The notes: a model not told the origin generated them from the letters alone. Shown: positions 1 to 5,744, counted from the first letter of the stretch. The stretch is DNA of 6,188 nt from Chromatiales bacterium (GCA_024641465.1 JAHEDB010000146.1:1-6188); one strand, 5' to 3'. Numbers and translations: made by a program.

Positions 1-620
1 AGCTGGCGGGACTGGGTATTTTCCAGCTCTCCACCGGTGCACTGATCAAATACCTGGACCTGGGCGCACTGGTCCCCGGCGGCCACTTCTGTAATGACAT
101 CGCGCTGGACAATGCCGGTAATGCCTATGTGACCGACAGCTTTTCGCCGATCATTTATCGTGTCGATGTCAACAACAACGCCAGCGTGTTCCTGAACAAC
201 AAGCGCTTTGTCGGTGAGGGCTTCAATCTCAACGGCATCGTGGTGAAGGATAACTATCTGCTGGTGGCCAAGTACAACGAGGGTCTGTTGTTCAAGGTGC
301 CGATGGACAAGCCTGAGACATTCACCCAGGTGAAGATCGAGCAGACCTTTGTCGGCGCGGATGGCCTGTTGTGGTCAGCCGATGGCGCGCTGGTGGTGAT
401 CGCCAACGCATCTAGCAATAAGGTGTCCAAACTCACCAGTGCAGACAACTGGGCGACGGCGAAGGTTGTTGCCTCGGTGGATACCGGTGATGTATTCCCT
501 ACCACTGGCGTGGTGCGTGACGGCAAGATCTATGTGCTCAACGCCAGATTGAATGTGTTGTTCAATCCGAAGACTACCACGCATATCGACAACTTCGTGA
601 TTCAACAGCAGAAACTGTAA
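1..620 (+). CDS. SMP-30/gluconolactonase-like beta-propeller protein, C-terminal part
   Basis: This is the 3' end of a gene that begins before the window. The frame is open from base 3 and ends at TAA 618-620, giving 205 residues. The stretch GGHFCNDIALDNAGNAYVTD (about residues 26-45) is typical of SMP-30/gluconolactonase/LRE and NHL-like propellers. It is followed by further blades of the pattern 'hydrophobic strand, GN/DG turn, YV/LLVA strand' (for example NGIVVKDNYLLVAKYNEG and GVVRDGKIYVLNA). Family members are lactonases, esterases or non-enzymatic binding propellers, and the substrate cannot be read from this fragment. A GTG at 129 could serve as a start, but the coding sequence clearly continues upstream with family-like residues, so that start is unlikely. 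No signal peptide can be judged. The gene is convergent with the small minus-strand gene and shares its terminator region. Confidence 0.75.
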   Translation, partial: LAGLGIFQLSTGALIKYLDLGALVPGGHFCNDIALDNAGNAYVTDSFSPIIYRVDVNNNASVFLNNKRFVGEGFNLNGIVVKDNYLLVAKYNEGLLFKVPMDKPETFTQVKIEQTFVGADGLLWSADGALVVIANASSNKVSKLTSADNWATAKVVASVDTGDVFPTTGVVRDGKIYVLNARLNVLFNPKTTTHIDNFVIQQQKL

Positions 621-630
621 TCCAGACTGA

Positions 631-666
631 TTAGCCGGGCGGGTGACAAACACCCGTCCCGGCTAA
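631..666. terminator. Hairpin between convergent genes, likely bidirectional terminator
   Basis: The left arm TTAGCCGGGCGGGTG (631-645) pairs with CACCCG (651-656) and CCCGGCTAA (658-666). The stem is 15 bp with one bulged T at 657 and a 5-base loop ACAAA. It lies 10 bases after the plus-strand stop at 620, and its right arm contains the minus-strand stop codon (663-665). Neither side has a good T-tract, so it may act with Rho, protect 3' ends from nucleases, or be a weak intrinsic terminator. Confidence 0.65.
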
Positions 667-1007
667 AACCCCAACTCTTCTACCAGTGCCACCAGATCGG
701 CAAAACTGGCCGATTGCAGTTTTTTGATCAGTGCTTCACGATCCAGCCCCTCGATTTCAAATTCACCATCTAATACCTCATCGGCCAGTTCGTGTATTTC
801 CAGGGTCGACATATAACCGATCTGGCATATCTGACGCAGGCATTCCCGTTCGGCATCGTTTACTTCGATGCGATTGTGTTGGCGAAGGATTTCCAGATAA
901 CGTTCCGCGCAGCGGTTGATCTTGCCGCTGATCTCCAGGGTATTTTTTTCATGTTCGGTGAGCTGGACGAGGGGTGGGCCAAAATAGATTTTTGTTTTCT
1001 GGTTCAT
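663..1007 (-). CDS. Hypothetical small acidic protein, 114 aa
   Basis: I do not recognise this family. The ATG is at 1007-1005, with an AGGA Shine-Dalgarno (bases 1023-1020 read on the minus strand) about 12 bases upstream. The stop TAG is at 665-663. The product is soluble, with no signal peptide or membrane segment, and is probably mostly helical. The segment around residues 18-45 is rich in Glu, Lys and Arg. The rest is acidic, with ELADEVLDGEFEIEGLD in the middle (about 73-89) and a helix ending FADLVALVEELGF at the C-terminus. Cysteines 33, 56 and 61 do not form a known metal motif. It is convergent with the propeller gene and divergent from the respiratory operon, so it shares the intergenic region containing the FNR box. 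The size and charge could suit an adaptor or antitoxin-like protein, but no partner gene is present. Amino-acid composition and the ribosome site support a real gene better than the shorter opposing frames do. Confidence 0.7.
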   Translation of the reverse strand: MNQKTKIYFGPPLVQLTEHEKNTLEISGKINRCAERYLEILRQHNRIEVNDAERECLRQICQIGYMSTLEIHELADEVLDGEFEIEGLDREALIKKLQSASFADLVALVEELGF

Positions 1008-1019
1008 CGCGCTGTGGAT

Positions 1020-1040
1020 TCCTGAGTTATTGACTCAGGA
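1020..1040 (-). promoter_or_regulatory. Hairpin covering the ribosome-binding site of the 114-aa gene
   Basis: TCCTGAGT (1020-1027) and ACTCAGGA (1033-1040) form a perfect 8-bp inverted repeat with a 5-base loop. In the minus-strand transcript the second arm ends in CAGGA, which includes the only good Shine-Dalgarno for the gene starting at 1007. The hairpin could therefore mask ribosome entry. It could instead be a DNA operator for a dimeric regulator, since TGAGTTATTGACTCA is a 15-base dyad. Confidence 0.4.
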
Positions 1041-1144
1041 TACCAGCACTCCCAATCTTTAGCCAACCATGCACTTTTTAGCCGGTATACACAGGTTGTT
1101 GATAATTTCGCTAGGGTAATCGCGGGTCCAATAGTTTAATTTAA

Positions 1145-1158
1145 TTGATTAAGGTCAA
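1145..1158 (+). promoter_or_regulatory. FNR/ANR-type binding box upstream of the respiratory operon
   Basis: The 14 bases TTGATTAAGGTCAA match the FNR consensus TTGAT-N4-ATCAA at 9 of 10 positions, with G for A at 1154. The symmetry extends outward to AATTGA...TCAATT (1143-1160). CRP/FNR-family regulators such as FNR, ANR and DNR bind this type of site when oxygen is absent or low. The centre at 1151.5 is 41.5 bases before the start point predicted from the -10 element at 1181-1186, which is the class II activation position. This predicts anaerobic or microaerobic induction of the downstream operon. The site could also affect the divergent gene at 1007. Confidence 0.75.
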
Positions 1159-1180
1159 TTGTTCCTTATTTGTTGCTGCG

Positions 1181-1193
1181 TAGTATCTTATTA
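1181..1193 (+). promoter_or_regulatory. Predicted -10 element and transcription start of the respiratory operon
   Basis: TAGTAT at 1181-1186 matches TATAAT at 4 of 6 positions and keeps the important T1, A2 and T6. With +1 at about 1193, the FNR box centre falls exactly at -41.5. This replaces the need for a good -35 element, and none is visible. The mRNA would have a leader of about 100 bases before the GTG start at 1293. Confidence 0.55.
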
Positions 1194-1194
1194 G

Positions 1195-1244
1195 ATTTCA
1201 TGGTTATAGATTCACGGCCGATACACAGGGCCCATGCATGAAAT
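1195..1244 (+). repeat. Inverted repeat in the operon leader
   Basis: ATTTCATG (1195-1202) and CATGAAAT (1237-1244) are perfect 8-base inverted arms separated by 34 bases. They begin just after the predicted transcription start. The alternative pairing CATGG (1199-1203) with CCATG (1232-1236) competes for the same region. It may form a leader stem in the mRNA. No known riboswitch family is recognised. Confidence 0.3.
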
Positions 1245-1292
1245 GCCAATTACTGACATGAAGACATCCTAGCGTAAACAACGGAGTGACCT

Positions 1293-2381
1293 GTGACTAA
1301 TAAAAAGATACCCGTTACACAACCTGCCGATCAATCATCCTGTTCCTGTAGTGACGCGCAAGCCAACCCTGCATGTGAGATGCCTGATGACAATGTATCA
1401 GAATCACGTCGCGGCTTTATGAAAGACGTGGGTGGCCTCAGCGTTGCCTCGCTAATGGGCACGGCGGCCCTGCTGACCAATTCCGATGAGGCGCAGGCCA
1501 ATACCGAGTGGGCCGAATGGTTCCAGGGCAACTACCGCCTGATGACCGATGAAGAAAAGGCCCGCGCCGTGGCCCGACTCGAACGCCGCTATTCCTCCGA
1601 GTACGGTAAAAAGGTCACCGTCGATACCACGCCTGCACAGGATGGTGTGTTATTCGGTTACGCGCTGAATATTCAAAAGTGTATCGGCTGCCGCCGCTGC
1701 GTCAAGGCCTGTGTGCAGGAGAACAACCAGTCCCGCGGTGAACGTGAGATCGAATGGATCCGGGTACTGAAGATGGAGAAGGGCGACTTCTCTGTAGGTA
1801 AAATGAAAGACGGCTATCCCGGTGATTTTGGTATTCAGGTTGGCGGTAATGCCTATAGCGCCTCCGGTGTGGTGCTGGAAGGTGAGCACTATTACGAACC
1901 GGAAAAGGTCCCCGATGCGGATGCCTTCTATATGCCCATCGCCTGTATGCAGTGTGAGAAGCCGCCCTGCGTCAAGGTCTGTCCGGTGCGCACCACTTAT
2001 CGTGAGCCCGATGGTCCTGTCGTCGTGGATTACAACTGGTGTATTGGTTGTCGCATGTGTATCGGCGCCTGCCCGTACTGGGCGCGGCGTTTCAACTGGG
2101 GCAAACCCAACCTGCCGAAGGAAGAAATGAATCCCAATACCCACTACCTGGGCAACCGCCCGCGCATGAAAGGGGTGGTGGAGAAGTGCACCTTCTGTAT
2201 CCAGCGCACCCGCAAGGGGCGTTATCCCGCCTGTGTCGAGGTCTGTCCGGTGGGCGCCAGGAAGTTTGGCAACCTGCTGGATCCCAACAGTGAAGTCAGA
2301 CAGATATTGGCCAAGAAGCGGGTCTTCAGGCTCAAGGCCGAGATGAATACCTATCCTAAATTCTTCTACTTTATCGATTGA
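1293..2381 (+). CDS. Tat-exported ferredoxin-like subunit with four [4Fe-4S] clusters (DsrO/HybA/CbcU-like)
   Basis: The product is a 362-residue electron-transfer subunit, predicted to act in the periplasm on the membrane protein encoded next. A twin-arginine signal, SRRGFMK (38-44), precedes a hydrophobic stretch (about 46-62) and a likely cleavage site AQA/N after residue 69. Sixteen cysteines form four cluster motifs: CIGCRRCVKAC (130-140), C218-C221-C226-C230, CIGCRMCIGAC (250-260) and C299-C302-C314-C318. This is the arrangement seen in PsrB, NrfC, HybA and DsrO. The GTG start has GGAG at 1283-1286, six bases upstream. The next in-frame Met (residue 30) would leave little ahead of the Tat motif and has no comparable site. 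The n-region before RR is long and holds three extra cysteines (17, 19, 28). The gene is first in the operon, 11 bases ahead of the NrfD-like gene, whose ribosome site overlaps this stop codon. The absence of a molybdopterin partner argues against a polysulfide or tetrathionate reductase. Confidence 0.9.
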   Translation: MTNKKIPVTQPADQSSCSCSDAQANPACEMPDDNVSESRRGFMKDVGGLSVASLMGTAALLTNSDEAQANTEWAEWFQGNYRLMTDEEKARAVARLERRYSSEYGKKVTVDTTPAQDGVLFGYALNIQKCIGCRRCVKACVQENNQSRGEREIEWIRVLKMEKGDFSVGKMKDGYPGDFGIQVGGNAYSASGVVLEGEHYYEPEKVPDADAFYMPIACMQCEKPPCVKVCPVRTTYREPDGPVVVDYNWCIGCRMCIGACPYWARRFNWGKPNLPKEEMNPNTHYLGNRPRMKGVVEKCTFCIQRTRKGRYPACVEVCPVGARKFGNLLDPNSEVRQILAKKRVFRLKAEMNTYPKFFYFID

Positions 2382-2392
2382 GGCGCCGGACG

Positions 2393-3616
2393 ATGAAAAA
2401 AATAAGCAAATTCACGGTGGACTACCTGGGATACGTGGTGAAGGGCAGCCCGAAGTTTTATGGTTGGGTGGCCTTTCTCAGTATGTTTATTCTGGTCTGG
2501 GTATATGGCAACTACATGCAGTTGACCGAAGGTATGATCATCACTGGCCTTACTGATCAGGTGAGCTGGGGGATCTACCTGGCGAACTTCGTGTTCCTGG
2601 TCGGGGTGGCGGCCGGGGCGGTGACCGTGGTGTTCCCGGCCTATGTCTACAAACACAAGGCCATGCACGAGGTCACGGTGCTGGGCGAGATGCTCGCCAT
2701 TGCCGCCGTGGTGATGTGTCTGTTGTTCGTCATCATGCACATGGGCCGACCGGATCGGCTGTGGCACATCCTTCCTGTTATCGGCATCTTCAACTGGCCG
2801 CATGCCATACTGACCTGGGACGTGCTGGTGCTGAACGGCTATCTGGTGCTGAATCTCATCGGTGGCTTTTACTATCTATATAAGAAGTACTGTCATGAGG
2901 AACTCAACAAGAAGTTTTACCTGCCGGTGATCTATATCGCCATCGTCTGGGCCCTGAGTATTCATACCGTCACGGCCTTCCTGTTGAATACCATGCCCGC
3001 CCGACCCATGTGGCATACCGGCATGATGCCGATCCGCTTTATCACCACGGCCTTCGCCGCCGGTCCGTCACTGATCATCATTGTGTTTTTGATCGTCAGG
3101 AATAATACCAGAATGATGATCAAGGACGAGGCCATCAATCTGCTGTCGCAGATCGTGGTGTGGTGTCTGGGTATCGCCCTGTTCCTGACCCTGTCGGAAG
3201 TGGTCACCGAACTCTATCATCCCACCGAACACTCCATGGGTTTGCAATACCTGATGTTCGGTTACCACGGTCTGAACAATCTGGTGCCCTGGTTCTGGGG
3301 CTCGCTGGTTGCCATGGTGTCGGGCTTTATCCTGTTGTTGATACCCAGCATTCGCAAGAACTATAAGTTGCTACCGTGGATTTGCGCGATGATCTTTCTC
3401 GGTATCTGGGTCGAGAAGGGCATGGGCCTGTTGATTCCGGGCTCGATCCCCACCCCCATCGGGGAGATCACTCAGTACTCACCGACCTTCCTGGAGATCG
3501 CCAACTCGCTGGGCAACTGGGCCATCGGCTTCCTGGTGCTGACCATCCTGTTGAAGGGGGCCATCGGTATCCTGCTCGGTGATATCAGTTATGCAAAAAC
3601 TGAAGGAGGGAAATGA
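2393..3616 (+). CDS. NrfD/DsrP-like integral membrane quinone-interacting subunit
   Basis: The 407-residue protein has about ten hydrophobic segments (roughly 22-42, 58-82, 95-116, 142-162, 175-198, 213-236, 250-272, 297-318, 326-347 and 370-394), the long NrfD form seen in DsrP and HybB. Family-like marks are GLTDQVSWGIYLANFVFLVG (52-71), MHMGRPDRLWH (115-125), PARPMWHTGMMPIRF (202-216) and GIWVEKGMGLLIPG (337-350). NrfD-family proteins bind quinones in the membrane and pass electrons to or from an attached Fe-S subunit. I chose ATG 2393 because GAGG at 2380-2383, overlapping the preceding TGA, lies nine bases upstream. A TTG at 2378 is possible but has no ribosome site. Overlap of the signal with the upstream stop suggests translational coupling with the Fe-S gene and a 1:1 complex. 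Polar residues inside helices, such as H116 and E341, are candidates for proton or quinone handling, by inference only. Confidence 0.9.
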   Translation: MKKISKFTVDYLGYVVKGSPKFYGWVAFLSMFILVWVYGNYMQLTEGMIITGLTDQVSWGIYLANFVFLVGVAAGAVTVVFPAYVYKHKAMHEVTVLGEMLAIAAVVMCLLFVIMHMGRPDRLWHILPVIGIFNWPHAILTWDVLVLNGYLVLNLIGGFYYLYKKYCHEELNKKFYLPVIYIAIVWALSIHTVTAFLLNTMPARPMWHTGMMPIRFITTAFAAGPSLIIIVFLIVRNNTRMMIKDEAINLLSQIVVWCLGIALFLTLSEVVTELYHPTEHSMGLQYLMFGYHGLNNLVPWFWGSLVAMVSGFILLLIPSIRKNYKLLPWICAMIFLGIWVEKGMGLLIPGSIPTPIGEITQYSPTFLEIANSLGNWAIGFLVLTILLKGAIGILLGDISYAKTEGGK

Positions 3617-3621
3617 TCATG
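3603..3621 (+). promoter_or_regulatory. Strong Shine-Dalgarno at the end of the NrfD-like gene with alternative starts for the cytochrome
   Basis: AAGGAGG at 3603-3609 lies in the last codons of the NrfD-like gene. It is followed by ATG at 3613 (overlapping the TGA stop as ATGA) and ATG at 3619, at spacings of 3 and 9 bases. Both are in frame with the cytochrome and would add 20 or 18 residues before the signal peptide. The ATG at 3673 has only a weaker GGTGAG (3658-3663). The real start is therefore not settled by the sequence. Confidence 0.5.
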
Positions 3622-3672
3622 TCGACTCAACATTGTTTCCGAACTTCAGGATTATCAGGTGAGAGAATAACC

Positions 3673-4485
3673 ATGAAAATATCTCAAGGCATCGCGGTGG
3701 TTTTGGCTTTACTGGTGGCGGCCCCGGCCGTCTGGGCGGCCGAGGCGGCGAAAGAGGTCGTCTGTTTCGAAAGCCGCGAGGGGGGCGCCTCGGATGTGCT
3801 GCAACGCGAGATCGCCCCGGGCCTGCTCAACGTGCGGTGCTCGCCGACCACCGGCGGTGTGCTGTGGTGGGGCGACCCCTATGACGGCACCGTGCCGATG
3901 GGTGAGATGCCGATAGAGGCCGACTACAGTCATGCCGAGGCGGTGGTCAAACCCCGTTCCGCCAAACTGACCCTGCTGCCAATTTGTGGCGTGGCCTGTC
4001 ATAACGGCACCTATCCACCACCGCCGAAAAACAAGGACCCGCGCAAGCTGACCATGCATATGGATCTGGTGCCGGACTCCATGAATCTGCAACATGGCCG
4101 TGGTGCCATCTGGTGTCTCGATTGTCATAGCGCCAAGACGCGCAATAAGTTTATTGGTCATAACAACGAGCTGTACGATTTTGATCAACCGCAAAAGCTG
4201 TGCGGCAAGTGCCACGGTCAGATCTATCGTGACTGGCGCGAGGGTATCCACGGCAAACGTATCGGTGAATGGGCTACCACCGGCAAGAAACGCTGGTTCG
4301 TCTGTACCGAATGCCATAACCCGCATGATATCCAGCAGGGTAAACGCAATAGCGGCTTCGTCCAGTTGAAACCGGAACCCGCACCAAGACTGCCCAAGGG
4401 CGTGTATAACGCCGATCATGAGCGCCATCACCTGCAAAAGGGTGCGGCCCATGGCGAAGCCAAACCGGCAAGTGGTGGCCATTGA
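3673..4485 (+). CDS. Exported tetrahaem cytochrome c, third subunit of the operon
   Basis: From ATG 3673 the protein has 270 residues and begins with a textbook Sec signal peptide (1-22, cleavage near VWA/AEA). There is no later membrane segment, so it should be periplasmic. Three normal haem c sites are present: CLDCH (148-152), CGKCH (177-181) and CTECH (211-215). A fourth, CGVACH (105-110), has three residues between the cysteines. Many histidines are available as distal ligands (for example H129, H141, H163, H193 and H218). The C-terminus is rich in histidine, with HERHH at 249-253. C31 and C56 could form a disulfide. The stretch GIHGKRIGEW...CTECHNPHD resembles cytochromes that accompany NrfD/Fe-S modules. 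The expected role is to carry electrons between the Fe-S/NrfD pair and soluble or outer partners. In-frame ATGs at 3613 and 3619 could extend the N-terminus. I preferred 3673 because the signal peptide starts cleanly there. Confidence 0.85.
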   Translation: MKISQGIAVVLALLVAAPAVWAAEAAKEVVCFESREGGASDVLQREIAPGLLNVRCSPTTGGVLWWGDPYDGTVPMGEMPIEADYSHAEAVVKPRSAKLTLLPICGVACHNGTYPPPPKNKDPRKLTMHMDLVPDSMNLQHGRGAIWCLDCHSAKTRNKFIGHNNELYDFDQPQKLCGKCHGQIYRDWREGIHGKRIGEWATTGKKRWFVCTECHNPHDIQQGKRNSGFVQLKPEPAPRLPKGVYNADHERHHLQKGAAHGEAKPASGGH

Positions 4486-4522
4486 CGGGCAAGTGCTAAT
4501 ATCCCTTTAGATCAATTCCAGT

Positions 4523-4545
4523 GAGGCAGGGTTTATCCCTGCCTC
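4523..4545 (+). terminator. Hairpin terminator of the respiratory operon
   Basis: GAGGCAGGG (4523-4531) and CCCTGCCTC (4537-4545) form a perfect 9-bp stem with loop TTTAT, 38 bases after the cytochrome stop. The following CTTCGGTTATTTG is only moderately T-rich, so termination may be incomplete. Confidence 0.7.
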
Positions 4546-4749
4546 CTTCGGTTATTTGTGACTGAAGATTTCCCTGGAATATGAGACGGGAAGGTGGCTT
4601 ATTGCTTATGATAGCGTCAGCTCGTCTCACCTCCTGTAGGGCCAGCGATAAAAGGCTTGATTTGGCGCATGTCGCCTCGACGGGTTTACATGGTATTGTT
4701 ACGCTATGAATGAAATTGGCCGATTATAAAACAATCAAAGGTGCTCTCA
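4546..4749 (+). other. Gene-free region upstream of the methyltransferase
   Basis: I see no gene here. It should hold the methyltransferase promoter, but no strong -35/-10 pair stands out. A loose candidate is TTGAT (4657-4661), one FNR half-site, with TATTGT (4694-4699) as a possible -10. TGAGACG (4582-4588) and CGTCTCA (4623-4629) are 7-base inverted arms that could form a leader or terminator-side structure. Confidence 0.35.
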
Positions 4750-5517
4750 ATGTCACAAGTGGAAGAAGTCACAAGGTTCTATATGAAGGAAACCGCCCGC
4801 GAGCAGGCGTTTACCAATATCTGGGAGAAGGAAATTAATGCTGTATTTGCCGATGTGGCAAATTACTACGACAGGGTGAATCGTGTTGCCAGCCTGGGCT
4901 TGATCAGCTGGTTCAGAAGAAGTTTTATTTCCACGATGGACGTTAAGCCCGGCCAGAAGGTACTGGACGTATGCGCGGGGACCAATGCCGTTGGCATCGC
5001 CCTGCTGGAAAAAGAGCCGGGTCTTGACCTCAACGCCGTGGATCGGAGTGCGGATATGCAGCGCGTCGGCCAGGAAAACGCCAAGGCCAAGGGCCTGACG
5101 ATCAAGAGCACCATCACCGATGTGCACAAGCTGCCCTACCCCGATAATCATTTTGATGTGGTGACCCTGCAATTTGCCTCGCGCCATCTGCGGCTCATCG
5201 AAGTCATTAAGGAAATCAAACGCGTCCTCAAACCGGGTGGCCATTTTTATCACAGCGACATGCTGCGTCCCGGTAACAAGATCGTTGAGAAGGCCTATTT
5301 CGCCTACCTGACCGCCTGTGTCTCGTTTGTGGCCTGGATGTTCAAGAGCAACCAGTACGCCATGGGCTGCAAAAAATATTTCGTTGACGCCCTGCGGCTG
5401 TTTTACTCCCCGGAAGAAATGACCCAACTGTTATATGACCAGGGTTTTACCGATGTCACCAGCAAATCGTTGCTGGGTGGCGTGGTTTGCTCGCACAAGG
5501 CCGTCAGTAAATCGTAA
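4750..5517 (+). CDS. Divergent UbiE/COQ5-family class I SAM methyltransferase
   Basis: The protein has 255 residues and a Rossmann-type methyltransferase fold. The N-terminal AVFADVANYYDRVNRVASLG (31-50) corresponds to the UbiE/COQ5 'YDxMN...SxG' signature. Motif I is VLDVCAGTNAVG (71-82), the motif II acid is D98 in AVDRS, the stretch LPYPDNHFD (128-136) is conserved, and RVLKPGG (158-164) is the second family signature. UbiE methylates demethylmenaquinone and a ubiquinone precursor at the inner face of the membrane. Several hallmark residues differ here: GTG is GTN in motif I, the first signature is one residue short and lacks its His, and the second has SDM where UbiE has LEFS. It is therefore probably a paralog with another or narrower substrate, and quinone remains the best guess. 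AAGGTG (4738-4743) sits six bases before ATG 4750. The GTG at 4741 overlaps that site and is unlikely. The gene is apparently monocistronic, between two hairpins. Confidence 0.85.
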   Translation: MSQVEEVTRFYMKETAREQAFTNIWEKEINAVFADVANYYDRVNRVASLGLISWFRRSFISTMDVKPGQKVLDVCAGTNAVGIALLEKEPGLDLNAVDRSADMQRVGQENAKAKGLTIKSTITDVHKLPYPDNHFDVVTLQFASRHLRLIEVIKEIKRVLKPGGHFYHSDMLRPGNKIVEKAYFAYLTACVSFVAWMFKSNQYAMGCKKYFVDALRLFYSPEEMTQLLYDQGFTDVTSKSLLGGVVCSHKAVSKS

Positions 5518-5524
5518 GTTTTCG

Positions 5525-5557
5525 CAAGCCATTGCCGGCTCGTCCGGTAATGGCTTG
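5525..5557 (+). terminator. 14-bp hairpin after the methyltransferase gene
   Basis: CAAGCCATTGCCGG (5525-5538) pairs with CCGGTAATGGCTTG (5544-5557). The stem is 14 bp with a single G-U wobble (5534 with 5548) and loop CTCGT. It starts eight bases after the stop codon. No T-tract follows (ACTATCC), so it may need Rho or serve as a 3'-end stabiliser. Confidence 0.65.
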
Positions 5558-5655
5558 ACTATCCTGTATACCGGCTATTTTCCGGGTCCCTTTGTCAAGA
5601 ATTTCAAACACCTTACTGCCACACGGCATCAACTGTGCTAGCGGGCGACTGCCTG

Positions 5656-5710
5656 AAAATTGTGTGAGGCCTGTCACCAATCCGGATCGGAACGGCCTTT
5701 TTCCAATTTT
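5656..5710 (+). repeat. Nested inverted repeats with a T-tract, possible terminator or leader structure
   Basis: The outer arms AAAATTG (5656-5662) and CAATTTT (5704-5710) enclose AGGCC (5667-5671) and GGCCT (5694-5698). These in turn enclose TCCG (5681-5684) and CGGA (5688-5691) around a 3-base loop. Five Ts (5698-5702) follow the middle stem, as in an intrinsic terminator. The three levels are separated by small internal loops, so stability is moderate. Confidence 0.35.
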
Positions 5711-5744
5711 ACATGGAACCCTTTTTGTCTTGTCAGCGTTTATT

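Noticed and set aside
1058..1083. Direct repeat TTTAGCC at 1058-1064 and 1077-1083
   Set aside because: Seven bases repeated twice in an AT-rich intergenic region can be chance. There is no third copy nearby and no known site matches.
3709..4482. Long minus-strand open frame (257 codons) opposite the cytochrome gene
   Set aside because: It is an antisense shadow of a gene with clear haem motifs and a signal peptide. Its translation shows no domain and an odd composition.
1293..4485. Naming the operon dsrO-dsrP-dsrJ
   Set aside because: Fold and order are similar, but no dsrM, dsrK or dsrAB gene is in the window. The cytochrome has a fourth haem-like motif and a different layout from trihaem DsrJ, so gene symbols were left empty.
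4657..4699. Possible FNR-controlled promoter for the methyltransferase (TTGAT half-site with TATTGT)
   Set aside because: Only one half of the box matches. The other half (CGCAT) agrees at two of five bases, and the -10 is poor. It is too weak to call as a co-regulated promoter.
4753..5427. Long minus-strand open frame (224 codons) opposite the methyltransferase
   Set aside because: It mirrors a gene with conserved methyltransferase motifs. It has no recognisable domain or ribosome site.
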